A stretch of 64,000 nt of DNA. Origin: Rhodococcus triatomae BKS 15-14 (GTDB lineage Bacteria > Actinomycetota > Actinomycetes > Mycobacteriales > Mycobacteriaceae). The stretch spans positions 117,917 through 181,916 of the forward strand of contig AODO01000066.1 in the NCBI GenBank assembly GCA_000341795.1. Direction: 5' to 3'. Below are positions 11,657 through 20,796 of the stretch, piece after piece (position 1 is the first letter of the stretch; every line of letters starts with the position of its first letter). The notes beneath the pieces are model-generated. The model was given only the letters and a program-made list of their open reading frames with translations, was not told the origin of the DNA and did no database searches. The translations under genes and the position numbers were made by a program.

Positions 11657-12955
11657 TCACTTGAGTGCGGCAGCGAAGTCGTACGCGGTTTCCGCGTGCT
11701 CGGACTCGTCGACACCGCGTGCCTCGGCTTCGGGCGAGATCCGCCAGCCGAGCGGCTTCAGCGCGAACGCGATGACCGCGGTCAGGACGGCCGTGAAGAG
11801 GAGCGCCACACCGGCGATCACGATCTGTACGACGAGCTGCTTGTAGTCGCCACCGTAGAAGAGACCGGTCTCGGTTCCGAGGAAGCCGATCGCGATGGTG
11901 CCCCACAGTCCGGAGACGAGGTGGACGCCGACGACGTCGAGCGAGTCGTCGTAGCCGAACTTGTACTTGAGGCCGACCGCGAGTGCCGACAGGATGCCGG
12001 CGATCGCGCCGAGGGCGATCGATCCGACCGGGCTGAGTGCGCCCGCGGCCGGGGTGATCGCGACCAGGCCGGCGACGGCGCCGGACGCGGCACCGAGGCT
12101 GGTGCCCTTGCCGTCACGGATCCGCTCGGTGAGGAGCCAGCCGAGGATCGCGGCGGCGGTCGCCGTCGTCGTGTTCACCCAGGCCAGGCCGGCGGTGCCG
12201 TTGGCGCCGAAGGCGGAACCGGCGTTGAAGCCGAACCAGCCGAACCACAGCAGTGCCGCGCCGAGCATGACGAACGGCAGGTTGTGCGGGCGGAACGCCA
12301 TCTTGCCGAATCCGGTGCGCTTACCGACGACCAGCGCCAGGACCAGAGCCGCCACACCGGCGTTGATGTGAACCACGGTGCCACCGGCGAAGTCGATGGG
12401 TGCCACGTTCGCGGTGCCCTCGTCGTTGACGCCGAACATCTTGGCCGCGAGGCCGTCCTCGGCGCCGGAGAGCAGGCCGCCGCCCCACACCATGTGGGCG
12501 AGGGGGAAGTAGACCAGGGTGACCCAGATCCCGGTGAAGGCGAGCCAGGTGCCGTACTTCACGCGCTCGGCCAGCGCACCGCTGATGAGTGCGGTGGTGA
12601 TGATGGCGAAGGTGACCTGGAATGCGATGTCGATGATCTGCGGGTAGTCACCGAGCGTGCTGGTGAGGAACTCACCGGCGTCGTCGTAGATGGCGCCCTG
12701 CAAGCCGAACTGCTCGAACGGATTCGCAAAGATGCCGGCGACGTTCTCCGTGCCGTAGGACATCGACCAGCCCCACAGAACGTAGATGACACCGATGACC
12801 GCCATGGCGCCGAACGACATCATCATCATGTTCAGCACGGACTTCGCGCGTGACATTCCGCCGTAGAAGAACGCCAGACCGGGCGTCATCAACAGCACCA
12901 ACGACGCGGAAATGAGCATCCACGCTGCGTCGCCGGTATTCACCACTTCCTCCAC
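11657..12955 (-). CDS. amt: Ammonium transporter Amt
   Basis: A 432-residue Amt/Mep/Rh channel with 11 hydrophobic helices (WMLISASLVLLMTPGLAFFY at the start; the conserved pore His in GTVVHINAG and VVGVHLVSGLWGT). A GTG at 12955 is chosen because AGGAGG ends six bases before it; an ATG at 12970 would place that ribosome-binding site inside the coding region. The C-terminal cytoplasmic tail ends in DESEHAETAYDFAAALK. It is the first gene of amt-glnK-glnD. A candidate GlnR box lies about 115 bases upstream. Confidence 0.96.
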   Translation of the reverse strand: MEEVVNTGDAAWMLISASLVLLMTPGLAFFYGGMSRAKSVLNMMMMSFGAMAVIGVIYVLWGWSMSYGTENVAGIFANPFEQFGLQGAIYDDAGEFLTSTLGDYPQIIDIAFQVTFAIITTALISGALAERVKYGTWLAFTGIWVTLVYFPLAHMVWGGGLLSGAEDGLAAKMFGVNDEGTANVAPIDFAGGTVVHINAGVAALVLALVVGKRTGFGKMAFRPHNLPFVMLGAALLWFGWFGFNAGSAFGANGTAGLAWVNTTTATAAAILGWLLTERIRDGKGTSLGAASGAVAGLVAITPAAGALSPVGSIALGAIAGILSALAVGLKYKFGYDDSLDVVGVHLVSGLWGTIAIGFLGTETGLFYGGDYKQLVVQIVIAGVALLFTAVLTAVIAFALKPLGWRISPEAEARGVDESEHAETAYDFAAALK

Positions 12956-13069
12956 TGGAAACCTCCTCATGGGCGCGCTCTTCGGCGCGATCAGGAAGAA
13001 GAATGCTGCTGCGATGTTTCAGCGGAGACGCTTGTCCGTTTCGTCGGCGTGAACCAATTGCCCGTTTGT

Positions 13070-13085
13070 GTTTCGCAAAAGTTTC
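13070..13085 (-). promoter_or_regulatory. Candidate GlnR box upstream of amt
   Basis: On the minus strand the sequence reads GAAAC-TTTTGC-GAAAC. Two GAAAC half-sites six bases apart match the a-n6-b spacing of the actinobacterial GlnR box. It lies between the ftsY stop and amt, about 115 bases before the amt start, in the only A/T-rich patch of that spacer. GlnR normally activates amt-glnK-glnD in nitrogen limitation. The glnR gene itself is not in the window. Confidence 0.5.
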
Positions 13086-13092
13086 GGAAATC

Positions 13093-14598
13093 TCATCCGA
13101 GTAGCGCGTCGACGAATGCCTCGGGTTCGAAGGGTGCCAGATCGTCCGCACCCTCGCCGAGCCCGACCAGTTTCACCGGGACCCCGAGCTCGTGCTGAAC
13201 CTGGAAGACGATTCCGCCCTTCGCGGTTCCGTCCAGCTTCGTCAGGACCACGCCCGTGATGTCCACGACCTCGGCGAACACACGCGCCTGCACGAGTCCG
13301 TTCTGTCCGATGGTGGAGTCGAGCACGAGCAGCACCTCGTCGACCGGGGCCCGCTTCTCCACCACCCGCTTGACCTTGCCCAGCTCGTCCATGAGCCCGG
13401 TCTTGGTGTGCAGCCGGCCCGCCGTGTCGACGATGACGACGTCGACCCCGGTCTCGATGCCCTTGGACACCGAGTCGAAGGCGATTGCGGCCGGATCGGC
13501 GCCCTCGGCGCCCCGCACGACCTCCGCACCCACGCGTTCCGCCCACGTCTGGAGCTGGTCCGCGGCCGCCGCGCGGAAGGTGTCGGCAGCGCCGAGCAGC
13601 ACCCGCCGCCCGTCCGCGACCAGCACCCGCGCCAGCTTCCCGGTGCTGGTGGTCTTTCCGGTGCCGTTCACGCCCACGACCAGCAGTACGCCGGGGGCCG
13701 CCTCGTGCGGCAACGCACGGATCGACCGGTCCATCTCCGGGTGCAGGGCCTCGACCAGAACCTTCTTCAGGGTGGCGCGGGCCTGCTCCTCGGACTTCAC
13801 CGAGCCCGTCGCGATCTCCGCCCGCAGCTTGCCGACCACCTCCTGGGTGACGGCACTACCGAGGTCGGCGATGATCAGGGTGTCCTCGATCTCCTCCCAC
13901 GAGTCCTCGTCGAGATCGCCGCCGCCCATGAGACCGAGCAGCGACTTGCCGACCGCGTTCTGCGAGCGTGCGAGGCGACCGCGGAGTCGACCGAGACGGC
14001 CGGCGGTGGGGGCGATCTCCTCGATGGCCGGAGCGGGCTGTGAAGGTGCCTCGACCGGCGCGGTCGGCGTCACCGTGCCTGCGGGCTCCTCGGTGACAGG
14101 CTCGACCGGAGGCGCCTCGGTCGGCGCGGTTTCTGCGACCTCCGGCTCGACCGTCTCGGGCTGCGCGACCGCGGGCTCGGCGGTGTCGGGCTCGACGACC
14201 TCCGGCGCTGCGGCCTCGGGCTCGACGACCTCCGGCTCGGCCACCTCCGGCTCGACGACCTCGGGCTCGACGAGCGCCGACTCGGCAACGTCGGGCGCTG
14301 CCGCCTCGGCAGGTTGCTGTTCGACCGGCGGAGCGATCGGCTTCTCGACGACCCGCGGCTCCACGGGCTCCGGCTTCGGCGGGGCCTCGGTCGCACCCGC
14401 GGCCCCCTGGCTGAAGCTGAAGCCACCAGCGGACTTGTATCCACCCGAGCGGTCCTTCGTCTCCTCCAGGGCCTCGGGCTGGTCGGCCTTCGACGTCAGG
14501 CTGACCTGACGCTTCCGGTACAGCACCGTGCCGACGACGAGCGCGACGATGAGAACGGCCAATACGGCCGCGATGGCAATCCAGGCTCCGGTAGTCAC
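13093..14598 (-). CDS. ftsY: Signal recognition particle receptor FtsY
   Basis: A 501-residue SRP receptor GTPase. A membrane helix lies at residues 5-26 (the IAIAAVLAVLIVALVVGTV segment). A Pro/Glu/Val-rich acidic linker of about 150 residues follows, then the NG domain from about residue 195. G motifs include GVNGTGKTT, DTFRAAAADQL, DTAGRLHTK and TKLDGTAKGG. The 3' end is 7 bases from the GlnR-like site of amt. The transmembrane helix plus acidic linker is the actinobacterial FtsY architecture. In mycobacteria ftsY sits next to smc; here about 10 kb of accessory genes separates them. Confidence 0.96.
   Translation of the reverse strand: MTTGAWIAIAAVLAVLIVALVVGTVLYRKRQVSLTSKADQPEALEETKDRSGGYKSAGGFSFSQGAAGATEAPPKPEPVEPRVVEKPIAPPVEQQPAEAAAPDVAESALVEPEVVEPEVAEPEVVEPEAAAPEVVEPDTAEPAVAQPETVEPEVAETAPTEAPPVEPVTEEPAGTVTPTAPVEAPSQPAPAIEEIAPTAGRLGRLRGRLARSQNAVGKSLLGLMGGGDLDEDSWEEIEDTLIIADLGSAVTQEVVGKLRAEIATGSVKSEEQARATLKKVLVEALHPEMDRSIRALPHEAAPGVLLVVGVNGTGKTTSTGKLARVLVADGRRVLLGAADTFRAAAADQLQTWAERVGAEVVRGAEGADPAAIAFDSVSKGIETGVDVVIVDTAGRLHTKTGLMDELGKVKRVVEKRAPVDEVLLVLDSTIGQNGLVQARVFAEVVDITGVVLTKLDGTAKGGIVFQVQHELGVPVKLVGLGEGADDLAPFEPEAFVDALLG
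14131..14271 (-). repeat. Degenerate VEPEV-type coding repeat in ftsY
   Basis: Residues 110-156 of FtsY are near-periodic units of five residues such as VEPEV, AEPEV, APEVV and QPETV. In DNA this appears as repeated CTCGACGACCTCCGGCTCGG-like blocks. It encodes an extended acidic, Pro-rich linker. Such tracts change length by replication slippage and by recombination. Confidence 0.8.
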
Positions 14599-14649
14599 CG
14601 GCCCATACTCTCAGGCCGGGCACCCCCGGTGCACACGGTGCACCGACCC

Positions 14650-15285
14650 TCAGCCGGGGTCGGGGGCCACCAGTGCCGGGAACCAGATGTCGGTGAGGAC
14701 CTCCGCCGCCAGCTCGGCCGAGGCGTCGATCGTCCCCTGCATCGCCCAACGCGTGAAGAACCGTTCCAGCTGCGTGCTCAGCAGCTCGACGCGCAACCGG
14801 GCCTCGTCGCGACGGTCCTCCGGCCATCTGGCGAGGTAGCCCGTCATGACGTTGGGAAGCGCGAGCATGCCCTCCCGGGCGATGGCCTGCATCTCCGGTT
14901 CGAGAACGGTCGCCTCGTCCCAGGCCGGGAGCATGCCCCGGTGCTGCTGGAACCAGTCGATGGCACGGGTGACCCAGCCGGTGAACTCCGCCCGCGATCC
15001 CGATTCCAGCACGCGATCGAGGTCCAGGTACACGGCCAGCGTGCTGACGGCCGTGTACTCGTCGCTCAGCGCCAGCAGCACATCGACCTTCGCGGGAAAG
15101 TGCAGGTAGAACGTCGCCCGGCTGCAGCCCACCTCGGACGCGATGTCGTCGACGGTCACCGCGGCGTATCCCTTCGCACTGAACTGGGTGCGAGCGGCTT
15201 CGACGAGCCTCGCCCTGGTGGCCCGCTTCTGCTCCTCGCGCAGGGTGCCCCGCCGCTGTCGAGGTGTGCCCGCCGTGTCGACCAT
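14650..15285 (-). CDS. TetR-family transcriptional regulator
   Basis: A 211-residue repressor-type protein. The N-terminal helix-turn-helix is at residues 43-64 (TVDDIASEVGCSRATFYLHF), and the rest is an all-helical ligand domain without a recognisable effector signature. It is divergent from the monooxygenase operon, with a 209-base spacer carrying the palindromic operator candidate, so it most likely controls that operon and itself. A -10-like TAGCGT (minus, 15293-15298) lies seven bases before the ATG, pointing to a leaderless transcript. The inducer is probably a substrate or intermediate of the neighbouring pathway. Confidence 0.88.
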   Translation of the reverse strand: MVDTAGTPRQRRGTLREEQKRATRARLVEAARTQFSAKGYAAVTVDDIASEVGCSRATFYLHFPAKVDVLLALSDEYTAVSTLAVYLDLDRVLESGSRAEFTGWVTRAIDWFQQHRGMLPAWDEATVLEPEMQAIAREGMLALPNVMTGYLARWPEDRRDEARLRVELLSTQLERFFTRWAMQGTIDASAELAAEVLTDIWFPALVAPDPG

Positions 15286-15340
15286 GCGGGCAACGCTACC
15301 AATTCACTGGGCACATCGACATTCACAAGACTTCCCGAAT

Positions 15341-15373
15341 TTCACTTGACACTGCGTCAGTGAACGCTAGGGT
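15341..15373 (+). promoter_or_regulatory. Promoter with overlapping TetR-type operator for the monooxygenase operon
   Basis: TTGACA (15346-15351), 16 bases, TAGGGT (15368-15373) is a good sigma-A-type promoter. It is embedded in an interrupted palindrome at 15341-15364, TTCACT...AGTGAA, with an inner TGAC-ACTGC-GTCA. An operator across the -35 box fits repression by the divergent TetR protein. Further TTCAC half-sites occur at 15303 and 15332. The leader to the first gene is about 120 bases. Confidence 0.6.
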
Positions 15374-15494
15374 ATGGCCCAGATCACACAACGTCGGTGC
15401 CCCGGTTCGACTCGCGTGCCGCAGGCGGCCACGAATCCCGAACCCAGCGGATGCCGAGTCCGGCACACATCAACGCACGGAGACGCGAATCGTC

Positions 15495-16862
15495 ATGAAC
15501 CCCACGCAACTGCCCAGGGTCTGCATCATCGGCGCCGGCCCGTCCGGCATCACGACAGCCAAGCGACTGAAGGATCACGGCATCCCGTTCGACTGCTTCG
15601 AGGCATCCGACGAGGTCGGCGGGAACTGGTACTACAAGAACCCCAACGGCATGTCGGCGTGCTACCAGAGCCTCCACATCGACACCTCGAAATGGCGTCT
15701 GGCGTTCGAGGATTTCCCGGTCCCCGCCGAGTGGCCCGACTTCCCGCACCACTCGCTGCTGTTCCAGTACTTCAAGGACTACGTCGACCACTTCGGGCTG
15801 CGGGAGACGATCACCTTCACCACGTCCGTCGACCACGCCGAGCGCGGCGCGGACGGATTGTGGACCGTCACCCTGTCGACCGGTGAGACCCGCGCCTACG
15901 ACGCCCTGATCGTGTGCAACGGACACCACTGGGATCCGAACATCCCCGACTATCCCGGGCAGTTCGACGGCACCCTCATCCACAGTCACGAGTACAACGA
16001 CCCGTTCGATCCGATCGACATGCGCGGCAAGAACGTCGTGGTGGTGGGAATGGGCAACTCCGGCCTCGACATCGCGTCCGAACTCTCCCAGCGGTTCCTC
16101 GCCGCGAAGTTGACGGTCTCGGCCCGACGTGGCGTCTGGGTGCTGCCGAAGTACCTGAAGGGCGTGGCGGGCGACAAGATGACGATGCCCTCCTGGATCC
16201 CCCGCCCCGTCGGGCTGGCTCTCAAACGACGCTTCCTGAACAAGAACCTCGGGCCCATGGAGGGCTACGGTCTGCCCGTACCCGACCACCAGCCCTTCGA
16301 GGCCCACCCGTCCGCGAGCGGCGAGTTCCTCGGCAAGGCCGGATCCGGTGACATCGCCTTCAAACCGGCCATCGCCGCACTGGAGGGCAGGCAGGTGCGC
16401 TTCGCCGACGGGAGCACCGAGGACGTGGACGTCATCGTCTGTGCCACCGGCTACCACATCAGCTTTCCGTTCTTCTCCGATCCGAACCTGTTGCCCGACA
16501 GCGAGAACCGCTTCCCACTGTTCAAGCGGATGATGAAGCCCGGGGTCGACAACCTGTTCTTCATGGGTCTCGCGCAGCCGATGCCGACCCTCGTGAACTT
16601 CGCCGAACAGCAGAGCAAGCTGGTCGCCGCGTACCTCGCCGGCGAGTACCTGCCCCCGGCACCGCGCGAGATGCAGGAGATCCTCGCCGCCGACGAGAAG
16701 TACTACCTCGGCCCCTACTACGCATCGCCGCGGCACACCATCCAGTGCGAGTTCGACCCCTACGTGCGCAACCTGAAGAAGGAGATCTCCGTCGGCGGCA
16801 GGCGTGCCCGGGCCGCCGGCAACGCGTTGCCCGTTCCCGCTCGCGCCATGCAGAACGCCTGA
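15495..16862 (+). CDS. Flavin-containing monooxygenase (FMO / Baeyer-Villiger type)
   Basis: A 455-residue FAD- and NADPH-dependent oxygenase. The FAD motif GAGPSG is at residues 13-18, the FMO signature FDGTLIHSHEY at 157-167 (FxGxxxHxxxY), and the NADPH motif GMGNSG at 185-190. The Tyr ending of the signature points to FMO/type II rather than type I Baeyer-Villiger enzymes, so it may oxygenate a heteroatom or a ketone. ATG 15495 is the first start that places the Rossmann motif at the usual distance. It heads a five-gene operon with a hydrolase, an alcohol dehydrogenase and an acyl-CoA ligase, an arrangement reminiscent of the mycobacterial mymA locus. Confidence 0.9.
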   Translation: MNPTQLPRVCIIGAGPSGITTAKRLKDHGIPFDCFEASDEVGGNWYYKNPNGMSACYQSLHIDTSKWRLAFEDFPVPAEWPDFPHHSLLFQYFKDYVDHFGLRETITFTTSVDHAERGADGLWTVTLSTGETRAYDALIVCNGHHWDPNIPDYPGQFDGTLIHSHEYNDPFDPIDMRGKNVVVVGMGNSGLDIASELSQRFLAAKLTVSARRGVWVLPKYLKGVAGDKMTMPSWIPRPVGLALKRRFLNKNLGPMEGYGLPVPDHQPFEAHPSASGEFLGKAGSGDIAFKPAIAALEGRQVRFADGSTEDVDVIVCATGYHISFPFFSDPNLLPDSENRFPLFKRMMKPGVDNLFFMGLAQPMPTLVNFAEQQSKLVAAYLAGEYLPPAPREMQEILAADEKYYLGPYYASPRHTIQCEFDPYVRNLKKEISVGGRRARAAGNALPVPARAMQNA

Positions 16863-16875
16863 CAAGGGAGATTCG

Positions 16876-18015
16876 ATGACACTGACACAGGGACTCTGCG
16901 CGGCGGGTTTCGAGCCGGTTCGCGAGGCACTCGAGGTGCAGCTCGCCTCCGGCGAGGAGCTGGGTGCGTCCATCTGCGTGACCGTCCACGGCGAACCCGT
17001 CGTCGACATCTGGGGCGGCCACACCGACGCCGAGCGGACCACCGAATGGGAACGTGACACCATCGTCAACGTCTTCTCCATCACCAAGACGATGACCGCC
17101 CTCTCGGCGCTGGTGCTGGTGGAGCGCGGGATGCTCGACCTCGACCAGAAGGTTGCACACTACTGGCCGGAATTCGCGGCGAACGGCAAGGCCGACATCG
17201 CGATCCGGCAGGTGCTCGGGCACACGTCCGGCGTGGGCGGGTGGGAACTCCCCCTCGACCTCGCCGACATCTACGACCACGAGTCCGCGGTGAAACGCCT
17301 GGCGGAGCAGACCCCGTGGTGGGAGCCGGGAACCGCCTCCGGCTATCACGCACTGAACTACGGGCACCTGATCGGCGAGGTCGTCCGGCGGATCGACGGC
17401 CGCACGCTCGGCCGCTTCTTCGCCGAGGAACTGGCCGGACCGCTCGGCGCCGACTTCCACATCGGGACCGGCCCCGAACACTTCGACCGGATCGCTCCGC
17501 TGGTGCCCCCGCCCGCGCTCGAATTCGACCTGGCCACGCTCGATCAGGACAGCGTTCTCGTCAAGACCCTCACCCACCCGCTGCTCGACTACGAACGGAC
17601 CGCGGACCCGCAGTGGCGTGCGGCCGAGATCGGCGCCGTGAACGGTCACGGCAACGCCCGTTCCATCGCGCGACTGCAGTCGATCGTCTCGGGCGGAGGG
17701 ATTTTGGAGGGTCGCACCTGGCTGTCCCCGGACACCGTCGACGCGATCTTCCGGGAGCAGTCGAACGGGCTCGACCTGGCACTGCTCACGCCCTTGCGGT
17801 TCGGGATCGGATACGGGCTGCCGCAGCCACAGACCGCGCCCGCCGTCCCCGACGGCCGGGTCTGCTGGTGGGCCGGAGTCGGGGGTTCGTTCGTCGTCAA
17901 CGACCTCGACCGCGGCATCACCTTCGCCTATGCGATGAACAGGATGGCGCCCGGGCTGATCGGGTCCGATCGCGCCGACGCCTACCTCACCGCAACCTTC
18001 GGGGCGGTGGCGTGA
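16876..18015 (+). CDS. Serine hydrolase of the beta-lactamase/EstB esterase family
   Basis: A 379-residue esterase-like enzyme. The SxxK nucleophile is S68-I-T-K71 (VFSITKTM), the Tyr motif lies in GYHALNYG, and the third motif is WWAGVGGS near the C-terminus. There is no signal peptide, so it should be cytoplasmic and act as an esterase or lactonase rather than on peptidoglycan. AAGGGAG ends five bases before the ATG. In this operon it could hydrolyse the ester or lactone made by the monooxygenase. Its stop overlaps the ATG of the alcohol dehydrogenase (TGATG). Confidence 0.87.
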   Translation: MTLTQGLCAAGFEPVREALEVQLASGEELGASICVTVHGEPVVDIWGGHTDAERTTEWERDTIVNVFSITKTMTALSALVLVERGMLDLDQKVAHYWPEFAANGKADIAIRQVLGHTSGVGGWELPLDLADIYDHESAVKRLAEQTPWWEPGTASGYHALNYGHLIGEVVRRIDGRTLGRFFAEELAGPLGADFHIGTGPEHFDRIAPLVPPPALEFDLATLDQDSVLVKTLTHPLLDYERTADPQWRAAEIGAVNGHGNARSIARLQSIVSGGGILEGRTWLSPDTVDAIFREQSNGLDLALLTPLRFGIGYGLPQPQTAPAVPDGRVCWWAGVGGSFVVNDLDRGITFAYAMNRMAPGLIGSDRADAYLTATFGAVA

Positions 18016-19055
18016 TGCGAGCACTGCAACTGACCGACGCCGGGGTCGTCGAGATCCGTGAGGTTCCGGTTCCGGAGATCGGCCCGTCGGACCTGCTCGT
18101 GCGGGTCGGTGCCGCAGGGATCTGTCACTCCGATCTCCATCTGCTGCACTTCCCGGTGAAGATCCGGGAGGAACCGCTCACCCTCGGTCACGAGATTGCG
18201 GGCACCATCGAGGCGGTCGGCAGCGAGGTCGACGGGCGCCACGCCGGTGAGCGCGGCGTGATCTACCTGTGCTGGTCCTGCGGCGTGTGCCGAGAGTGCA
18301 TCTCCGGCAACGAGAACGTGTGCCTGGCCGCCGGCCGGACGGCGATGCCACCGTGCCCGGGTCTCGGTCCCGACGGCGGCATGGCGGAGTACGTGCGGGT
18401 GCCGGCCCGGTCGTTCGTCCCGATCGGCGAACTGGACTTCCTGCAGGCCGCGCCGATCGCGGATGCGGCGCTCACCAGTTACCACGCCATCCGCGGGGCC
18501 CGTGAGCAACTGCAACCGGGATCGACGGCGGTCGTGATCGGTGTCGGCGGCCTCGGCCACGTGGCCGTACAGATTCTCCGCGCGACCAGCGCCGCCCGGA
18601 TCGTCGCGGTCGACGTGGGCCCGGAACAGCTCGACCTCGCAACACGATGCGGCGCCGACCTGGCACTCGAATCCGGGCCCGATTCCGCCCGGCAGATCCT
18701 CGACCTGACCGACGGCCGCGGCGCCGACGCGGTGTTCGACTTCGTCGGGGTCGACGCCACCGCGCGGATGTCGGTCGAAGCGGTCGCACCGAACGGCGCG
18801 TACCGGATGGTCGGGCTCGGCGGCGGGGTCCCCGGTGTGACGGCCGAACCGGCAGGCGGACCCGGCTGGCCGTGGGGCGCCTCGATCCGCAAGTCCTACG
18901 GCGGCACCCGACGTGACCTGGTCGATTCGATCGCGCTGGCGCAGGCGGGCCTGCTCACCGTCGCGGTGGAGCGATTCGACCTCGACGAGGGCCGCACCGC
19001 CCTCGACCGGCTCGACGCGGGGACCATCCGCGGTCGCGCCGTGCTCGTCCCGTGA
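18015..19055 (+). CDS. Zinc-dependent alcohol dehydrogenase
   Basis: A 346-residue medium-chain dehydrogenase. Catalytic zinc ligands are C37 (GICHSD) and H59-E60 (GHE). The structural zinc lobe has C86/C89/C92/C95/C103. The nucleotide-binding motif is GVGGLG. It begins [17 protein letters not shown] at an ATG sharing one base with the preceding stop. It likely interconverts an alcohol and aldehyde or ketone, feeding or following the monooxygenase/hydrolase pair. NAD versus NADP preference cannot be told safely, although an acidic residue after the glycine motif (IVAVDVG) suggests NAD. Confidence 0.9.
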   Translation: MRALQLTDAGVVEIREVPVPEIGPSDLLVRVGAAGICHSDLHLLHFPVKIREEPLTLGHEIAGTIEAVGSEVDGRHAGERGVIYLCWSCGVCRECISGNENVCLAAGRTAMPPCPGLGPDGGMAEYVRVPARSFVPIGELDFLQAAPIADAALTSYHAIRGAREQLQPGSTAVVIGVGGLGHVAVQILRATSAARIVAVDVGPEQLDLATRCGADLALESGPDSARQILDLTDGRGADAVFDFVGVDATARMSVEAVAPNGAYRMVGLGGGVPGVTAEPAGGPGWPWGASIRKSYGGTRRDLVDSIALAQAGLLTVAVERFDLDEGRTALDRLDAGTIRGRAVLVP

Positions 19056-19084
19056 CCGCCCGACCAGACGCCAAGGAGGCGACA

Positions 19085-20743
19085 ATGACGAAATCGGTTG
19101 ACCCACAGCAGTACATCGCATCCGTGATGGCCGGGCTCACCGGCCCCGGCGGCCGATTCGAACTCGGGCCCGAGGAGGTGCTCGGCACCGAGATGCCGGT
19201 GATGAGGAACCGGGACCGGTCCCTCGGCGACGTCCTCGCGGCGTCGCGCGCGTACGGCGTCCGCGACTACCTCGTCACCGAGGACCGGCGGCTGAGCTAC
19301 GCGGAGCACGGCGAGTCGGTGGCCGCCCTGGCGACCGCGCTGTCCGAACGCTTCGGGGTCCGCAAGGGCGACCGGATCGCGATCCTCGCCGCGAACACCC
19401 CCGACTGGGTGATGAGCTTCTGGGCGGCACAGGCGCTGGGCGCGATCGCGGTCGGATTCAACGCGTGGTGGGTGCCCCGCGAGATCGAGTACGCCCTCCA
19501 CCGCACCGAACCGACGGTCGTGATCGTCGACGCGAAGCGGGCCGCGCTGCTCGACGACCTCGACGTCGACGTCCCCGTCGTCGGGATGGACACGGACCTA
19601 CCGCGACTGCTGGGCGAGTACGCAGGCGCCGAACTGCCCACCACCCCGGTCGACGAGGACGACCCCGCCGTGATCCTGTTCACCAGCGGCACCAGCGGAC
19701 GACCCAAGGGCGTGGTGCACTCGCATCGAAACCTGCTCGCCGTCATCGACTACCACCGCTACAGCGACGCGCTCTCCGCCGCGTTCACCGGCCGGCCCGC
19801 CGCCGACGGGCCGAGCGACCTCCGGTACCTGATGACGTCCCCGCTGTTCCACATAGCGAGCCTGCACAATCTCGCCGTGCCCCGGCTGGCGACCGGTGGC
19901 GCAGTGGTCATCCACCAGGGTTCGTTCGACGTGGACCGGGTACTGCGGCTCGTCGAGAAGGAGCGGGTCACCAACTGGGGTGCCGTCCCGACGATGGTGA
20001 GCCGGCTGCTGGACCACGACGACCTCGAACGCTACGACCTGTCCTCTCTCACCGGTTTCGCACTCGCGTCGGCACCGTCCTCGCCGGCCTTCCAGCAGCG
20101 GGTACGCGACACACTGCCGTTCGCTCGCGACGCGCTCGCCGACAGCTACGGCCTGACGGAGTCGAGCACCGCCGTCTCGGTGGCCACACCGATGGATCTC
20201 GCGGCCTCGCCCGGCACTCTCGGTCGACCGATCATCGGGGTTGCCGTGCAGGTCCGCGATCCGTTCGGTGAGCCCGTCGCCGACGGTGTGGAGGGCGAGA
20301 TCTGCGTCCGCAGCCCGTACGTGATGCTCGGCTACTGGAACGACGAGGCCGCCACCACTGCCTCGATCGACACCGACCGGTGGCTGCGCACCGGCGATTT
20401 CGGGACCCTGGCCAACGGCATGGTCCGACTGACCGGGCGCCGATCGGACCTGATCCTGCGTGGCGGCGAGAACGTCTACCCGGTCGAGATCGAACAGGTC
20501 GTCGACGAGCACCCCGCGGTCGCGGAGTGCGCGGTCCTCGGTGTGGCCCACCCGGACCTCGGGCAGGAGGTCGCGGCGGTCGTGGTGCTCCGGTCGGGTG
20601 CGACGGCGACGGAGGACGAACTGCGCGACTTCGTCGGCGACCGGCTCGCGTACTACAAGGTCCCCACGCGATGGCGGTTCACCACGGACCCGTTGCCGCG
20701 CAACGCCACCGGCAAGACCATCCGCACCAGGATCGACCTGTGA
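19085..20743 (+). CDS. Acyl-CoA synthetase (AMP-forming, FadD-like)
   Basis: A 552-residue ANL-superfamily ligase that activates a carboxylic acid to its CoA thioester. Motifs in order: P-loop [13 protein letters not shown]5 DSYGLTESS, hinge [16 protein letters not shown], and the C-terminal catalytic Lys in NATGKTIRT. The ATG at 19085 follows AAGGAGG by six bases; an in-frame GTG at 19052 has no such site. In the operon it would trap the acid released by the hydrolase for beta-oxidation. Chain-length preference is unknown. Confidence 0.92.
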   Translation: MTKSVDPQQYIASVMAGLTGPGGRFELGPEEVLGTEMPVMRNRDRSLGDVLAASRAYGVRDYLVTEDRRLSYAEHGESVAALATALSERFGVRKGDRIAILAANTPDWVMSFWAAQALGAIAVGFNAWWVPREIEYALHRTEPTVVIVDAKRAALLDDLDVDVPVVGMDTDLPRLLGEYAGAELPTTPVDEDDPAVILFTSGTSGRPKGVVHSHRNLLAVIDYHRYSDALSAAFTGRPAADGPSDLRYLMTSPLFHIASLHNLAVPRLATGGAVVIHQGSFDVDRVLRLVEKERVTNWGAVPTMVSRLLDHDDLERYDLSSLTGFALASAPSSPAFQQRVRDTLPFARDALADSYGLTESSTAVSVATPMDLAASPGTLGRPIIGVAVQVRDPFGEPVADGVEGEICVRSPYVMLGYWNDEAATTASIDTDRWLRTGDFGTLANGMVRLTGRRSDLILRGGENVYPVEIEQVVDEHPAVAECAVLGVAHPDLGQEVAAVVVLRSGATATEDELRDFVGDRLAYYKVPTRWRFTTDPLPRNATGKTIRTRIDL

Positions 20744-20796
20744 CCGCCGAGCAGAAGCGCACAGTGAGCGCCACGAACACAGGAGGAGCCGGCACC

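Noticed and set aside
14131..14271. Regularly spaced repeats suggestive of a CRISPR-like array
   Set aside because: The repeats are short, degenerate, in frame and encode the VEPEV-type linker of FtsY; there are no unique spacers or cas genes.
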